Shown: one piece after another, positions 44,178 through 53,290 of the stretch
Layout of the letters: the number at the start of each line of letters is the position of its first letter
Numbering within the stretch: position 1 is the first letter of the stretch
From: Abyssibius alkaniclasticus
GTDB lineage: Bacteria; Pseudomonadota; Alphaproteobacteria; Rhodobacterales; Rhodobacteraceae
DNA: 64,000 bases
Direction: 5' to 3'
Assembly: GCF_020447305.1 (NCBI RefSeq)
Contig: NZ_CP095732.1
Location: forward strand, 620,001-684,000
Translations under genes and position numbers: made by a program
Notes under the pieces: generated by a model
What the model saw: the letters and a program-made list of their open reading frames with translations, nothing else
Database searches by the model: none
What the model was told of the DNA's origin: nothing

Positions 44178-45253
44178 CGCGGGCGCATATGGTCTTCCAT
44201 ATGGTAATGCGGCGGGATGTCGGGCCTGTCGCCCCGTGCCATTGCCACAAGGGCATCGGCAATAAGCGGCGCCAGTGCAAAACCCGTGCGAAACCCCCCG
44301 GTGGCGGCCAGAACGCCCGGCTGCACCCAGCCGAGCATGGGTTCGGGCCTGGGCGCGCGCGGCCGCACCCCGGCCCAACGCGCCACTATGGGTTGGGCGT
44401 GCAACGCCGGCACCAGCGCAAAGGCGCGCTGCAGCACCGTATCGAGCTGGCCATCGGTGCTGTGCGCATCGTCAAAATCCTCTTCGCTGGTGGCGCCGAT
44501 CGCCACACGCCCCGAAGCATGGGCGATGATGTAGATGCCATCGGCATATAGGCTGGGCGTGCTGGGGGGCAACCCGCCCGCCAGCAGCGCCGCTTGCCCT
44601 TTCACACCGCGCATCGGGGCCATGCCGGGCCAGTTGGCCACTCCCGTTGCCAGAATGATCAGCGGCGCCGTCAGAATGCCGCTTGCGGTTTCAACCCGCC
44701 CGCTTTGCACCGCCTGCACATGCGTGTTGGCCGCAAATCTGCCGCCCGATGCACGAAATGCCGCCAGCACTGCCGCACAGGCCAGCGCCGGATCGATTCG
44801 CGCGCTCAGCGTATCCTGCACGATGCCGTAAGGGGCGGCGGCGGGGTTCAGCCAATCTGGCATCGCGCTGCGCACCAGCCAGAGACCCGCGCCTTCCCAT
44901 AATTCAGCCGCGAAACCGGCGCGCTGGGGTGCAAGTTCGGCGGCACGCGCCGTGGTCAGCGGCACAATGCGCCCGGTTTGCCCATAGCCACTGGACCGCC
45001 CGCCCAGCGCCTCTACCCCGGCCCAATAGGCGGGCGCGGCACGCAGTGCGCGAAACTGTGCCGCTTTGCGGATATTCCAGTTTTCCGGCATATAGGGCGA
45101 CAATGCACCAACAAGCCCGCCACTGGCCCCGGCACCGGGGCTTGCCGCACGTTCCAGCAGCAGCACGTTCTGGCCGGCCCGCGCGAAAGCAAGTGCCGCG
45201 GTCAGGCCAAAAACCCCCGCGCCCACCACGATCACATCACTTGTCTGGCCCAT
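44174..45253 (-). CDS. FAD-dependent oxidoreductase (DAO family), possible MnmC(o)-like partner
   Basis: A 359-residue glycine/D-amino-acid-oxidase-type flavoprotein. The FAD motif VVGAGVFGLTAALAFARAG starts near residue 9, with the acidic residue at LLER. Signature GASGGLVGALSPYMPENWN resembles the MnmC C-terminal oxidase, which uses a similar GASG-type loop. The divergent neighbour is mnmD, the methyltransferase half of the same tRNA pathway. Whether it demodifies cmnm5U or oxidises an amino acid is unproven. The ATG at 45253 sits before GQTSDVIVVG. Confidence 0.75.
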   Translation of the reverse strand: MGQTSDVIVVGAGVFGLTAALAFARAGQNVLLLERAASPGAGASGGLVGALSPYMPENWNIRKAAQFRALRAAPAYWAGVEALGGRSSGYGQTGRIVPLTTARAAELAPQRAGFAAELWEGAGLWLVRSAMPDWLNPAAAPYGIVQDTLSARIDPALACAAVLAAFRASGGRFAANTHVQAVQSGRVETASGILTAPLIILATGVANWPGMAPMRGVKGQAALLAGGLPPSTPSLYADGIYIIAHASGRVAIGATSEEDFDDAHSTDGQLDTVLQRAFALVPALHAQPIVARWAGVRPRAPRPEPMLGWVQPGVLAATGGFRTGFALAPLIADALVAMARGDRPDIPPHYHMEDHMRPR

Positions 45254-45310
45254 TGCAACACATCCCGCTTCGCCGCACACTCTGCGCGCTTAAACCACGA
45301 AAGAAACATC

Positions 45311-45976
45311 GTGCAAAACCCTGAAATCGCGTGGCTTGCTGGCGATGTGCCGCTGGCCACGGCCTTTGACGATCCGTATTTTTCGCGCGAGAACGGTCCG
45401 GCGGAAACCGCGCATGTATTCCTGGCCGGCAATGGCTTGCCGGGCCGGTTTGCGCCCGGTTTTCATATTGCCGAGCTGGGGTTCGGCACAGGGTTGAATG
45501 CGCTGATGGCCGGGCAGGCCTGGGGGCAAGCGGGCTGCGCGGGGCGGCTGGACTATACCGCCTTTGAAGCCTTTCCGCTTGGGGCTGCGGCGACAGCGCG
45601 GGCGCTTTCGGCTTGGGCGTTTCCCGACAAGGCTGCGCTTCTGGATGGGCTGGCGGCGGGGACAGTCTGCATTCAGACACAATCGCTGAACCTGCGCCTG
45701 GTGCTGGGCGATGCGCGCCAAACGCTGCTGTGCGAATCCTTCAAGGCCGACGCCTGGTTTCTGGACGGGTTCAGCCCCGCCAAAAACCCCGAACTGTGGG
45801 GGCCGGAGCTGATGCAGCAGGTTGCGCGCTGCACGGCGCCAAAAGGGCGCTTTGCCACCTACACCGCCGCTGGCCATGTACGCCGCGCGCTGGACGCTGC
45901 CGGGTTCGAGGTGGCGCGGATGCCGGGATACGGGCGCAAGAAGCATATGAGTTGCGGGCGGTTGCGCGGTGGATAG
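45311..45976 (+). CDS. mnmD: tRNA (mnm5s2U34) methyltransferase MnmD
   Basis: A 221-residue SAM-dependent methyltransferase of the DUF752 family, equal to the N-terminal half of E. coli MnmC. The SAM motif is LGFGTGLNALMAG (near residue 58) and the substrate region is DAWFLDGFSPAKNPELW. It methylates nm5U to mnm5U at tRNA position 34. The start is GTG 45311, the only in-frame start close to the family's N-terminus; no strong ribosome binding site. The stop is followed at once by dispersed element B. Confidence 0.9.
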   Translation: MQNPEIAWLAGDVPLATAFDDPYFSRENGPAETAHVFLAGNGLPGRFAPGFHIAELGFGTGLNALMAGQAWGQAGCAGRLDYTAFEAFPLGAAATARALSAWAFPDKAALLDGLAAGTVCIQTQSLNLRLVLGDARQTLLCESFKADAWFLDGFSPAKNPELWGPELMQQVARCTAPKGRFATYTAAGHVRRALDAAGFEVARMPGYGRKKHMSCGRLRGG

Positions 45977-45983
45977 GGCAGAT

Positions 45984-46016
45984 GCCTCCGGCGGGGATAT
46001 TTTTGAGCAAAAGATG
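45984..46016 (+). repeat. Dispersed 3'-UTR element, copy B
   Basis: The same 33-nt core as copy A, 8 nt after the mnmD stop and in the same sense. With flanks, 45976-46018 is identical over 43 nt to the reverse complement of 58627-58669 (copy C). Confidence 0.85.
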
Positions 46017-46085
46017 TTGCGGGCAGGGCTTTAACCCCGCGCTGAATTGTGCTGCTGTGGGGCAGGATCATCGGGAGAATTCGGG

Positions 46086-47747
46086 ATGCAGACCGGCGGG
46101 CAGATTTTGGCGGCATGTTTGGCAAAGCAGGGCGTGCGGCGGATATTTGGCGTGCCGGGCGAAAGCTATCTGGCCGTGCTGGATGCGCTGGTCGACCACC
46201 CCGAAATTGCGCTGATCGGCAATCGCAACGAGGGCGGGGCCGCCTTTATGGCCTGCGCGCATGGCGAGTTGACGGGCGCGCCCGGGATATGCTTTGTCAC
46301 CCGCGGCCCCGGTGCGACCAATGCCAGCATTGGTGTGCATTCGGCGATGCAGGGCTCGGTGCCGATGATCTTGTTCATCGGCCAGATTGCGCGCGAGATG
46401 CGCGGGCGCGAGGCTTTTCAGGCGGTGGATTACCGCGCGTTTTTCGGCCCCATCGCCAAATGGGTGGTGGAGGTGGACAGCCCCGACCGGCTGCCTGAAA
46501 TTATTGCCCGCGCCTTTGTGGTGGCACAATCGGGCCGCCCCGGCCCGGTGGTTGTGGCCCTGCCCGAAGATATGCTGACGGATATGAGCGATGCGCGCCC
46601 CGCGCCGCCCGTCAAACTGGCCGAGGCCGCGCCGAGCGTTGATGCCATCCACGAATTGCGCCGCCTGCTTGGCCGCGCCGAGCGCCCGCTGATTGTGCTG
46701 GGGGGCGGCGGCTGGTCGGCCCAAGGCCGCGCCGATCTGGCAGGCTTTGCCGAAGCCAACCACATTCCCGTGGCCACGGCCTTTCGCTTTCAGGACTTGA
46801 TCGACCATTTTTCGCCCAGCTATTGCGGCGATGTCGGGCTGGGCAAGACCAAGGCGATGCGGCAAGCCTTGGACGAGGCCGACCTGATTTTCGCGCTCAA
46901 CATCCGCTTTGGCGAGAACACCACCGATGGCTATGCGCTTTGGCCGGTGCCGCGCATGGGCAAGGTGCTGGTGCATAGCCATGCATCGGATGCCGAGCTT
47001 GGCAAGATCTATCAGGCCGACCTGCCCATCCACGCCCACCCGAACGCATTGATGGCGGTGCTGAAGGGTATGGATATGCGCGGCGCCTGGGCCGATTGGT
47101 GCGCGCGCTGTCATGAGGGGTATAGGGCCAGCCTGACCATTCCGCCCCAGCCCGGAACGCTGGATATGGGCCGCGTTGTGGCGCATCTGCAAGCGGTGCT
47201 GCCCGAGGCCGCGATTTTGGCCAATGGCGCCGGAAATTTCGCGATATGGTCGAACAAATACTTCCGCTTTGGCCCCAAGGCGCGGCTGCTGGCCCCGCAA
47301 TCGGGTGCAATGGGCTATGGCCTGCCGGCCGCGATTGCCGCCAAGCTGGAATGCCCGGATGTGCCGGTTGTGTGCTTTGCGGGCGATGGCGATTTCCAGA
47401 TGAACCTCAACGAGCTGGGCACCGCCATGCAGCACGGGGCCATGCCGATTGTGCTGATCGTGAATAACGGCACCTATGGCACGATCCGTATGCATCAGGA
47501 GCGCAGCTATCCGGCGCGGGTCAGCTTTACCGATATCGACAACCCCGACTTTGTGGCGCTCGCGCGCGCCTATCGCGCCCATGCCGAGCAAGTGACCCGC
47601 ACCGAAGACTTCCCCGCCGCCTTTGCCCGCGCCTGCGCCTCGCCCACCGGCGCCGTGCTGGAACTGGTGATCGACCCCGAAAGCCTGACACCGGGCCAGA
47701 CGCTGAGCCAGATGCGCGCGGCGGGTGAAGCGAAGAATCGCATATGA
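46086..47747 (+). CDS. Thiamine-pyrophosphate-dependent enzyme (acetolactate-synthase-like)
   Basis: A 553-residue TPP enzyme with the three usual domains: PYR (about 5-170), central (about 190-320) and PP (about 370-530). The catalytic glutamate is in GNRNEGGAAFMA. The PP motif is CFAGDGDFQMNLNE...VNNGTYGT. It lacks a regulatory partner gene, so biosynthetic acetolactate synthase is less likely than a decarboxylase or lyase. It is coupled to the following sugar-acid-dehydrogenase-like gene. GGGAG lies about 8 nt upstream of ATG 46086. Confidence 0.88.
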   Translation: MQTGGQILAACLAKQGVRRIFGVPGESYLAVLDALVDHPEIALIGNRNEGGAAFMACAHGELTGAPGICFVTRGPGATNASIGVHSAMQGSVPMILFIGQIAREMRGREAFQAVDYRAFFGPIAKWVVEVDSPDRLPEIIARAFVVAQSGRPGPVVVALPEDMLTDMSDARPAPPVKLAEAAPSVDAIHELRRLLGRAERPLIVLGGGGWSAQGRADLAGFAEANHIPVATAFRFQDLIDHFSPSYCGDVGLGKTKAMRQALDEADLIFALNIRFGENTTDGYALWPVPRMGKVLVHSHASDAELGKIYQADLPIHAHPNALMAVLKGMDMRGAWADWCARCHEGYRASLTIPPQPGTLDMGRVVAHLQAVLPEAAILANGAGNFAIWSNKYFRFGPKARLLAPQSGAMGYGLPAAIAAKLECPDVPVVCFAGDGDFQMNLNELGTAMQHGAMPIVLIVNNGTYGTIRMHQERSYPARVSFTDIDNPDFVALARAYRAHAEQVTRTEDFPAAFARACASPTGAVLELVIDPESLTPGQTLSQMRAAGEAKNRI

Positions 47748-47767
47748 ATAACAGACAGGAGGCAGAT

Positions 47768-48580
47768 ATGCCCGATTACAACCGCATTCTCATCACCGGC
47801 GCGGCTGGCAGCCTTGGGGGGCATTTGCGGCGTGGGTTGGCGCCCTTGGCCAGTCATTTGCGGCTGGTGGACCGTGTGGATATGGGCGCGGCTGGCCCGA
47901 ATGAGGAGATCCGGCAGATTGATCTGGCTGATCGTGCAGCCGCGATGGATGCCACCAGGGATTGTGATGCCATCGTGCATTTCGGCGCGCCGCCGCGTGA
48001 GCAGACGTTTGAGGAGATCGTATCCGACACCATGCCCGCCAGCTACCATATGTATGAGGGCGCGCGGCTGCATGGGGTGAAGCGGGTGATCTATGCCAGC
48101 TCGATCCACGCCATCGGCTTTCACGAGGTGAACAAGATCGCCACCACCGACATGCCCCACCGGCCCGACACGTTTTATGGCATGACCAAGTGTTTCACCG
48201 AGAACCTTGCCAGCATGTATTGGGACAAGTTCGGGCTGGAAAGCGTGTGTTTGCGCATCGCCTCGTGCTTTCCCGAGCCGAGCAACCGGCGGCTTTTGTG
48301 GAGCTGGCTGAGCTTTGATGACATGGTGCGCCTTGTCACCGCCGCGCTGACCGCGCCGCGCGTCGGCTTTTCGGTGATCTATGGCACCTCGGACAATTCC
48401 CAACAGGGGGTGGATAATTCCAAGGCCAGCCATATCGGCTATCGCCCGCAAGACAGCGCCGATGCCTTTGCCGCCAAGGTTCTTGCTGCCACCGAACGGC
48501 CCGACCCGGATGCCTTTGTGTCGCGCGTGATCGGCGGCGAGTTCGCCGCGCATCCACACCCGGACGATGTGAAGAAATAG
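47768..48580 (+). CDS. Uronate dehydrogenase-like SDR (NAD-dependent epimerase/dehydratase family)
   Basis: A 270-residue extended SDR. The NAD motif is TGAAGSLGGHLRRGL near residue 10 and the catalytic YxxxK is YGMTK in FYGMTKCFTENLASMY. Blocks such as AGPNEE, YASSIHAIG, ENLASMYWDKFG and RIASCFPEPSNRR match bacterial uronate dehydrogenase (hexuronate to aldarolactone). I use ATG 47768 with a perfect AGGAGG 5 nt upstream, over the ATG overlapping the TPP gene stop. Substrate not proven. Confidence 0.82.
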   Translation: MPDYNRILITGAAGSLGGHLRRGLAPLASHLRLVDRVDMGAAGPNEEIRQIDLADRAAAMDATRDCDAIVHFGAPPREQTFEEIVSDTMPASYHMYEGARLHGVKRVIYASSIHAIGFHEVNKIATTDMPHRPDTFYGMTKCFTENLASMYWDKFGLESVCLRIASCFPEPSNRRLLWSWLSFDDMVRLVTAALTAPRVGFSVIYGTSDNSQQGVDNSKASHIGYRPQDSADAFAAKVLAATERPDPDAFVSRVIGGEFAAHPHPDDVKK

Positions 48581-48586
48581 GCGGCG

Positions 48587-49276
48587 CTAGGCCTGTGCCG
48601 CCTCGGCTGCTGCACGAATGGCGCGCATATTGTCGCCATAAACCTGCGGCGTGTCGACCGAGCCGCCCTTGAACACAGCCGAGCCTGCGACCAGCACATC
48701 GGCGCCAGCGGCGGCCACCAGCGGCGCGGTGGTCGGGTCAATCCCCCCATCCACCTGAATATGGATGGGGCGATCGCCGATCATTCTGCGCATATCGCGG
48801 ACTTTACCAACCATCGAATGCGTGAATTTCTGGCCGCCAAAGCCGGGATTGATTGTCATGATCAGCACCATATCGACCGCGTCGAGAATATGTTCGATAT
48901 GGCTGATCGGCGTGGTCATGTTAAGCGCCACACCGGCTTTCTTGCCAAAACCGCGCACCGCCTGCAGGCTGCGGTGCAGATGCGGGCCGGATTCGGCGTG
49001 AATGGTGATCATGTCTGAACCCACCTTGGCGAAAGCCTCGATATAGGGGTCGGCGGGGGCGATCATCAGATGCACATCCATGAAGGTTTTCACATGCGGG
49101 CGGATGGCGGCAACGACGTTGGGGCCAATGGTGAGGTTCGGCACGAAATGCCCATCCATCGGGTCCACATGGATCCAGTCGGCGCCTTCGGCTTCAACCG
49201 CGCGGATTTCGGCACCGAGATTGGCAAAATCGGCAGACAGGATGGAGGGGGCGATCTTGATGGAACGGTCAAACAT
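48587..49276 (-). CDS. rpe: Ribulose-phosphate 3-epimerase
   Basis: A 229-residue TIM-barrel metal enzyme interconverting ribulose 5-phosphate and xylulose 5-phosphate. Signatures include [27 protein letters not shown](I)[16 protein letters not shown] and [11 protein letters not shown], with metal-ligand His and Asp residues. It is convergent with the uronate-dehydrogenase-like gene (6-nt gap) and separate from the zwf operon. Confidence 0.96.
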   Translation of the reverse strand: MFDRSIKIAPSILSADFANLGAEIRAVEAEGADWIHVDPMDGHFVPNLTIGPNVVAAIRPHVKTFMDVHLMIAPADPYIEAFAKVGSDMITIHAESGPHLHRSLQAVRGFGKKAGVALNMTTPISHIEHILDAVDMVLIMTINPGFGGQKFTHSMVGKVRDMRRMIGDRPIHIQVDGGIDPTTAPLVAAAGADVLVAGSAVFKGGSVDTPQVYGDNMRAIRAAAEAAQA

Positions 49277-49347
49277 GGCGGGCCTTTGCTGTGGTCAACT
49301 GGCAGCGTGTTAGGGCAAAATACCGGCTTTGTCGCCCCCAAAACGCG

Positions 49348-50643
49348 CTAGTCTTCGCGGAAGGCACGGTTGAAGTAATCGGCCATCGGCTTGACCAGAT
49401 AGTTCAGCGGCGTGCGCTCGCGCGTGGCGATAAAGGCTTCCACCGGCATTCCGGGCAACAGGGTTTGCCTTTCGCCCAGCTTGGCCAGCTCCCCCGGCAG
49501 CAGAGACAATTCGGCGGCATAATAGGAAAATCCGCCACGCTCATCGACCAGCGAATCCGGCGAAATGCGGGTGATCTGGCCAAGAAGCTCGGGCGTGTTG
49601 CGCAGATCGAAGGCCGCAAAGCGCAGCCGTGCCTGCTGGCCGACATAGACCTGATCAATGTCGATCAGCGGAATGCGGGCGGCAATGACCAGTGGCGAAT
49701 CTTGCGGGATGATATAGAGAATCGGCTCGGCGCCCTGCACCACGGCGCGAATGGCATAAACGGTCAGCCCGTAAACGATGCCCGCGCGCGGGGCGCGCAG
49801 ATCGAGCCGCGACAGAGTTTCGAGCAGCGACAGGCGGCTTTCGCGCAGTTCGATCTCGGAATAATCGAGGTCGCGCAAGGTGGTAATCGCCTCCTCGCGA
49901 AAACGGCTGCCGAGGCGCAGGCTGTCAAGCTCGATCTCGGCGATGCGGCCGCGGCTTTCGGCAATGCTGGCATCAATCTCGCCAATGCTGCCGGCCAGCC
50001 GCGCCGCCTCGCGCTGCAGGGCAGATACGGTGGCGGCCTGGGTAAGCCCGCGCGACAGAAGGTCTTGCTGGTCGCGCAATTCGGGCTGCAACAGGTCAAG
50101 CTGGGTTTGCAGGGCGACGCGCTGCGCACTGGCCCCGGCGATCTGGTTTTCGATTTGCGTAATGCGTTCGGCAAGCTGCGCGCGTTCGCCGGCCAGGCTG
50201 GTGGCGCGTGCCTGAAACAGGCTGGCCTGTCCGGCAATCAGCCGGGCGATTGCCGGCTCATCCGCCCTGTCGGCCAGTTCCGGCGGCAGGTTCAGCGCAT
50301 CCAGCCCGTCACGCTCGGCCTCCAGCCGCGCGCGGCGGGCCAGAATCTCGTTGATCTGCCCTTCGAGAACGGCAAGGCGGCTGCGCTGCAGGGTTGCGTC
50401 AAAGCGGATCAGCACCTGCCCGGCTTCAACCATATCGCCATCAGCGACCAGAATTTCGCCAACCACGCCGCCATCCGGGTGCTGCACAACCTGCCGGTTC
50501 GAAGCAACCATGACCTGCCCGCCTGCCACGACCGCGCCCGATATCGTGACCGAAACCGACCAGATGCCAAGCCCGCCCAGCAGCAGGCCAAGGGCAGCAA
50601 AGCCAAGCGCCACATGGCGGCGAATGCTGTAACGCGCGCTCAT
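49348..50643 (-). CDS. Type I secretion membrane-fusion protein (HlyD/PrtE family)
   Basis: A 431-residue periplasmic adaptor. One N-terminal membrane helix (about residues 13-33) precedes a biotinyl-lipoyl half (VVQHPDGGVVGEILVADGD). A long coiled hairpin follows (about 95-270), then the second lipoyl half and the C-terminal YVGQQARLRFAAFDLRNTPEL region typical of HlyD in T1SS. It is co-translated with the upstream ABC component (ATGA). No TolC-like gene is in the window, so the outer-membrane channel must be elsewhere. Confidence 0.9.
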   Translation of the reverse strand: MSARYSIRRHVALGFAALGLLLGGLGIWSVSVTISGAVVAGGQVMVASNRQVVQHPDGGVVGEILVADGDMVEAGQVLIRFDATLQRSRLAVLEGQINEILARRARLEAERDGLDALNLPPELADRADEPAIARLIAGQASLFQARATSLAGERAQLAERITQIENQIAGASAQRVALQTQLDLLQPELRDQQDLLSRGLTQAATVSALQREAARLAGSIGEIDASIAESRGRIAEIELDSLRLGSRFREEAITTLRDLDYSEIELRESRLSLLETLSRLDLRAPRAGIVYGLTVYAIRAVVQGAEPILYIIPQDSPLVIAARIPLIDIDQVYVGQQARLRFAAFDLRNTPELLGQITRISPDSLVDERGGFSYYAAELSLLPGELAKLGERQTLLPGMPVEAFIATRERTPLNYLVKPMADYFNRAFRED

Positions 50644-52379
50644 TCCGCCACCTTTGCACCAATGCCGGGTGCGACCTGATTGTAGTTTTGGAGCTGCGAT
50701 TTCAGCACCTCGTCGCGCGGGCCAAAGGCGCGGGCTGCACCATTTTCCATAACCAGAACCAGCTCGCATTCCGCAATGCCCGAGGGGCGATGCGCCATGA
50801 TGATAACAGCACCGCCGGCGGACTTATGGGCGCGAATGGCGGCGTTGAGCGCGTTGCCACCCACGGCATCGAGGTTGGAATTCGGCTCGTCCAGCACCAG
50901 CAGCACGGGCGCGCCGAACATGGCGCGGGCCAGCCCGATACGCTGCTTTTGCCCGCCCGACAGGCGGCTGCTGCCGGGGGAAACCGGCGTGTCATAACCT
51001 TGGGGAAGTGCCAGAATCAGCTCGTGCGCGCCAGCTTTTTGCGCGGCGGCAACCACGGCGGCATCATCCGGCGCAGCCTGCAAACGGGCAATATTTTCAG
51101 CAATCGTGCCTGCAAACAGCACCACATCCTGCGGCAGATAGCCGATATGGCGGCCAAGCGCGGCGGGCGAAAACTGGTCCAGTGCTGCGCCATCCAGCCG
51201 CATATGGCCCGCAGCAGGTTGCCATATGCCGGTCAGCGCGCGCGCAAGCGTGGATTTGCCAGAGCCCGATTGCCCGATCACCCCCAGCGCCTGCCCTGGC
51301 TCCAGCCGGAAGTTCAGCGTGCGCAGCGCGGCCATCGTGCCCCCCGGCGGCACCACGGTCAGGTTTTGCACATCGAGCATGGCGCGCGGGCGCGGCAATT
51401 CGGTGCGCGCAGCAGGCACGGGGGCAGAGCCCAGCAGGGCGCGCAGTGCCAGCCATCCCGCGCGGGCGCGCTGCGCCACTGCCCATTGGCCGATGATCAC
51501 CTCGACCGGGGCCAGGGCGCGGCCCAGCAGTATCGAGCCGGCGATCATCGCGCCGCCGGTCAACTCGTCTTGCAACACCAGCCAGGCGCCCAAGCCCAGC
51601 ATGGCCGATTGCAGGAAGAAGCGGATCACCTTGGCCATAGACGCATAGCTGCCCGCCGCATCGGCCCCGCCAAGCTGGGCATTCAGCCCCGCCTGCCGGT
51701 CGATCTGCCAGCGCTGCAAGGCCGCTTCGCCCATGCCAAGCCCGCGCACGGTTTCGGCATGAACGCGCAGCGTTTCAGCCGTAAGGTCGGCCTGGCGCGC
51801 GTGGCGCGTGGCGCTTTGCCCCGGGCTGCGCGCCGTTATCTGCGACAGCAGCGTCAGCGCGACCAAAAGCAGCCCGCCACCAAGGGCCAGCGCAAAAAGC
51901 AGCGGGTGGAACATCCAGATCACCGCCAGAAACAGCGGCGTCCAGGGCATGTCGAACAAAGCCAGCAAAATGGGCGAGGCGAGAAAGCGTTGCATCGCCT
52001 CGAGATCAGCCAGGCCGGTTGCGGGCCGTCCGGCGTTGCGGGCCTGCTGGCCGGGGTCAAGCTCGGCGGCAAAAACCCGCGCATCGAGCCGCGCCTGAAA
52101 GCTGGCACCAATCCGCCCGGCAATGCGCCCGCGCGCATGTTCAAGCAGGCCCATAATGATGAACAGCGCCGCCACCAGCGCAAACAAGGCCGCAAGGGTT
52201 GCTTCCGACCGGCTGCCAAGCACACGGTCATAGATTTGCAGCATGAAGAGCGGGCCCGTCAGCATCAGGATATTGACGAAGAGACTGAACACCCCGATCG
52301 CCCAGAACCCGCCGCGTGCATGGCGCATGATGCTGCGCAACTCCTGTGCGCCTTGCTGATCGGCCCGGCTTTTGCTCAC
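50640..52379 (-). CDS. Type I secretion ABC permease/ATPase (PrtD/HasD family)
   Basis: A 579-residue fused ABC exporter. The membrane part (about 20-310) starts with RHARGGFWAIGVFSLFVN. It lacks the C39-peptidase-like N-domain of HlyB, as in PrtD/HasD. The ATPase has Walker A GQSGSGKSTL, signature RLSGGQKQRIGLARAM and Walker B VLLVLDEPNSNLD. GTG start at 52379 with a good AAGGAG about 8 nt upstream. Substrate unknown; no RTX-repeat protein is visible nearby. Confidence 0.92.
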   Translation of the reverse strand: MSKSRADQQGAQELRSIMRHARGGFWAIGVFSLFVNILMLTGPLFMLQIYDRVLGSRSEATLAALFALVAALFIIMGLLEHARGRIAGRIGASFQARLDARVFAAELDPGQQARNAGRPATGLADLEAMQRFLASPILLALFDMPWTPLFLAVIWMFHPLLFALALGGGLLLVALTLLSQITARSPGQSATRHARQADLTAETLRVHAETVRGLGMGEAALQRWQIDRQAGLNAQLGGADAAGSYASMAKVIRFFLQSAMLGLGAWLVLQDELTGGAMIAGSILLGRALAPVEVIIGQWAVAQRARAGWLALRALLGSAPVPAARTELPRPRAMLDVQNLTVVPPGGTMAALRTLNFRLEPGQALGVIGQSGSGKSTLARALTGIWQPAAGHMRLDGAALDQFSPAALGRHIGYLPQDVVLFAGTIAENIARLQAAPDDAAVVAAAQKAGAHELILALPQGYDTPVSPGSSRLSGGQKQRIGLARAMFGAPVLLVLDEPNSNLDAVGGNALNAAIRAHKSAGGAVIIMAHRPSGIAECELVLVMENGAARAFGPRDEVLKSQLQNYNQVAPGIGAKVAE

Positions 52380-52546
52380 CCGCCACTCCTTTGGTTTAGG
52401 TTATATGGGCCAATTCACCCGGTGCTTGCAATCATCGGTGCTGCATTTTCGGCACGATCTTGCAACATATCCACTAAATTCATTTGCGAGGGTTTAACTC
52501 CCCCCCGAATGCAATATATTTGAAAGGCTGTTTTTGGGATGACGTG

Positions 52547-53290
52547 ATGCCTTTGGCGATTGTGAATTTTCGGGCCGTCCTGCTGTTTGGCGCTGTTGCG
52601 CTAAGCGGATGCGCGGGCACGGGCCAGACAACCGGCATGAATGACGGGATCAACGACCCGTTCGAGCCGACCAACCGCAGCATCCATGCGTTCAACAAGG
52701 CGGTCGATGGGCTGATTCTGGCGCCCGCCGCCGAGATTTACAGCATTGTGCCGCCCGAATTGCGCGAAATGCTCGATAATGGCGCGGGCAACCTTGGCGA
52801 GCCGCGCAACTTTGTAAACCATGTGCTGCAGGGCGATCCGGAATCTGCCGGTGTCGTGCTGGCGCGCTTCCTGCTCAACTCGACCGTGGGCATTGCCGGG
52901 CTTGGCGACCCGGCGGCTGAAATCGGCCTGTTCTCACGCACCACCGATTTTGGCGAGACGATGGCCGTCTGGGGTTTGCCCAGCGGCCCCTATATCGAGC
53001 TGCCCTTCTTTGGCGCAAGCTCTGTGCGTGATTCGATTGGCATTGTGGTAGATCTGGCGATTGACCCGCTGAATTACGTGATCACCGAAGAGCAGGCCTA
53101 TTACCTGCTGGCACTGCGCGGCCTCAGCCTTGTGGGCGACAGGCTGGCCTATGCCGACCTGGTGAACACGCTTCTTTACGAATCGACCGACAGCTATGCC
53201 GCGCAGCGGCTGGCCTATATTCAAAACAAGCGCCGGGCCGTTGCCGGTGAAACCGTAGTCGAGGATCTTGATGACCCATTCGCACAATAA
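52547..53290 (+). CDS. mlaA: MlaA/VacJ-family lipoprotein
   Basis: A 247-residue lipoprotein with signal MPLAIVNFRAVLLFGAVALSGC and lipobox LSGC. The mature protein has the VacJ blocks DPFEPTNRSIHAFNKAVDG and FLLNSTVGIAGLGDPA. MlaA helps keep phospholipids out of the outer leaflet. The next gene is an MlaC-like binding protein, overlapping by 20 nt. The 167-nt gap upstream (52380-52546) shows no gene. Confidence 0.9.
   Translation: MPLAIVNFRAVLLFGAVALSGCAGTGQTTGMNDGINDPFEPTNRSIHAFNKAVDGLILAPAAEIYSIVPPELREMLDNGAGNLGEPRNFVNHVLQGDPESAGVVLARFLLNSTVGIAGLGDPAAEIGLFSRTTDFGETMAVWGLPSGPYIELPFFGASSVRDSIGIVVDLAIDPLNYVITEEQAYYLLALRGLSLVGDRLAYADLVNTLLYESTDSYAAQRLAYIQNKRRAVAGETVVEDLDDPFAQ

Noticed and set aside
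50688-52523. A 611-residue open frame antisense to the type I secretion ABC gene
   Set aside because: It shows the Arg/Gln/His-rich composition of an antisense frame, and the opposite strand has all ABC motifs.
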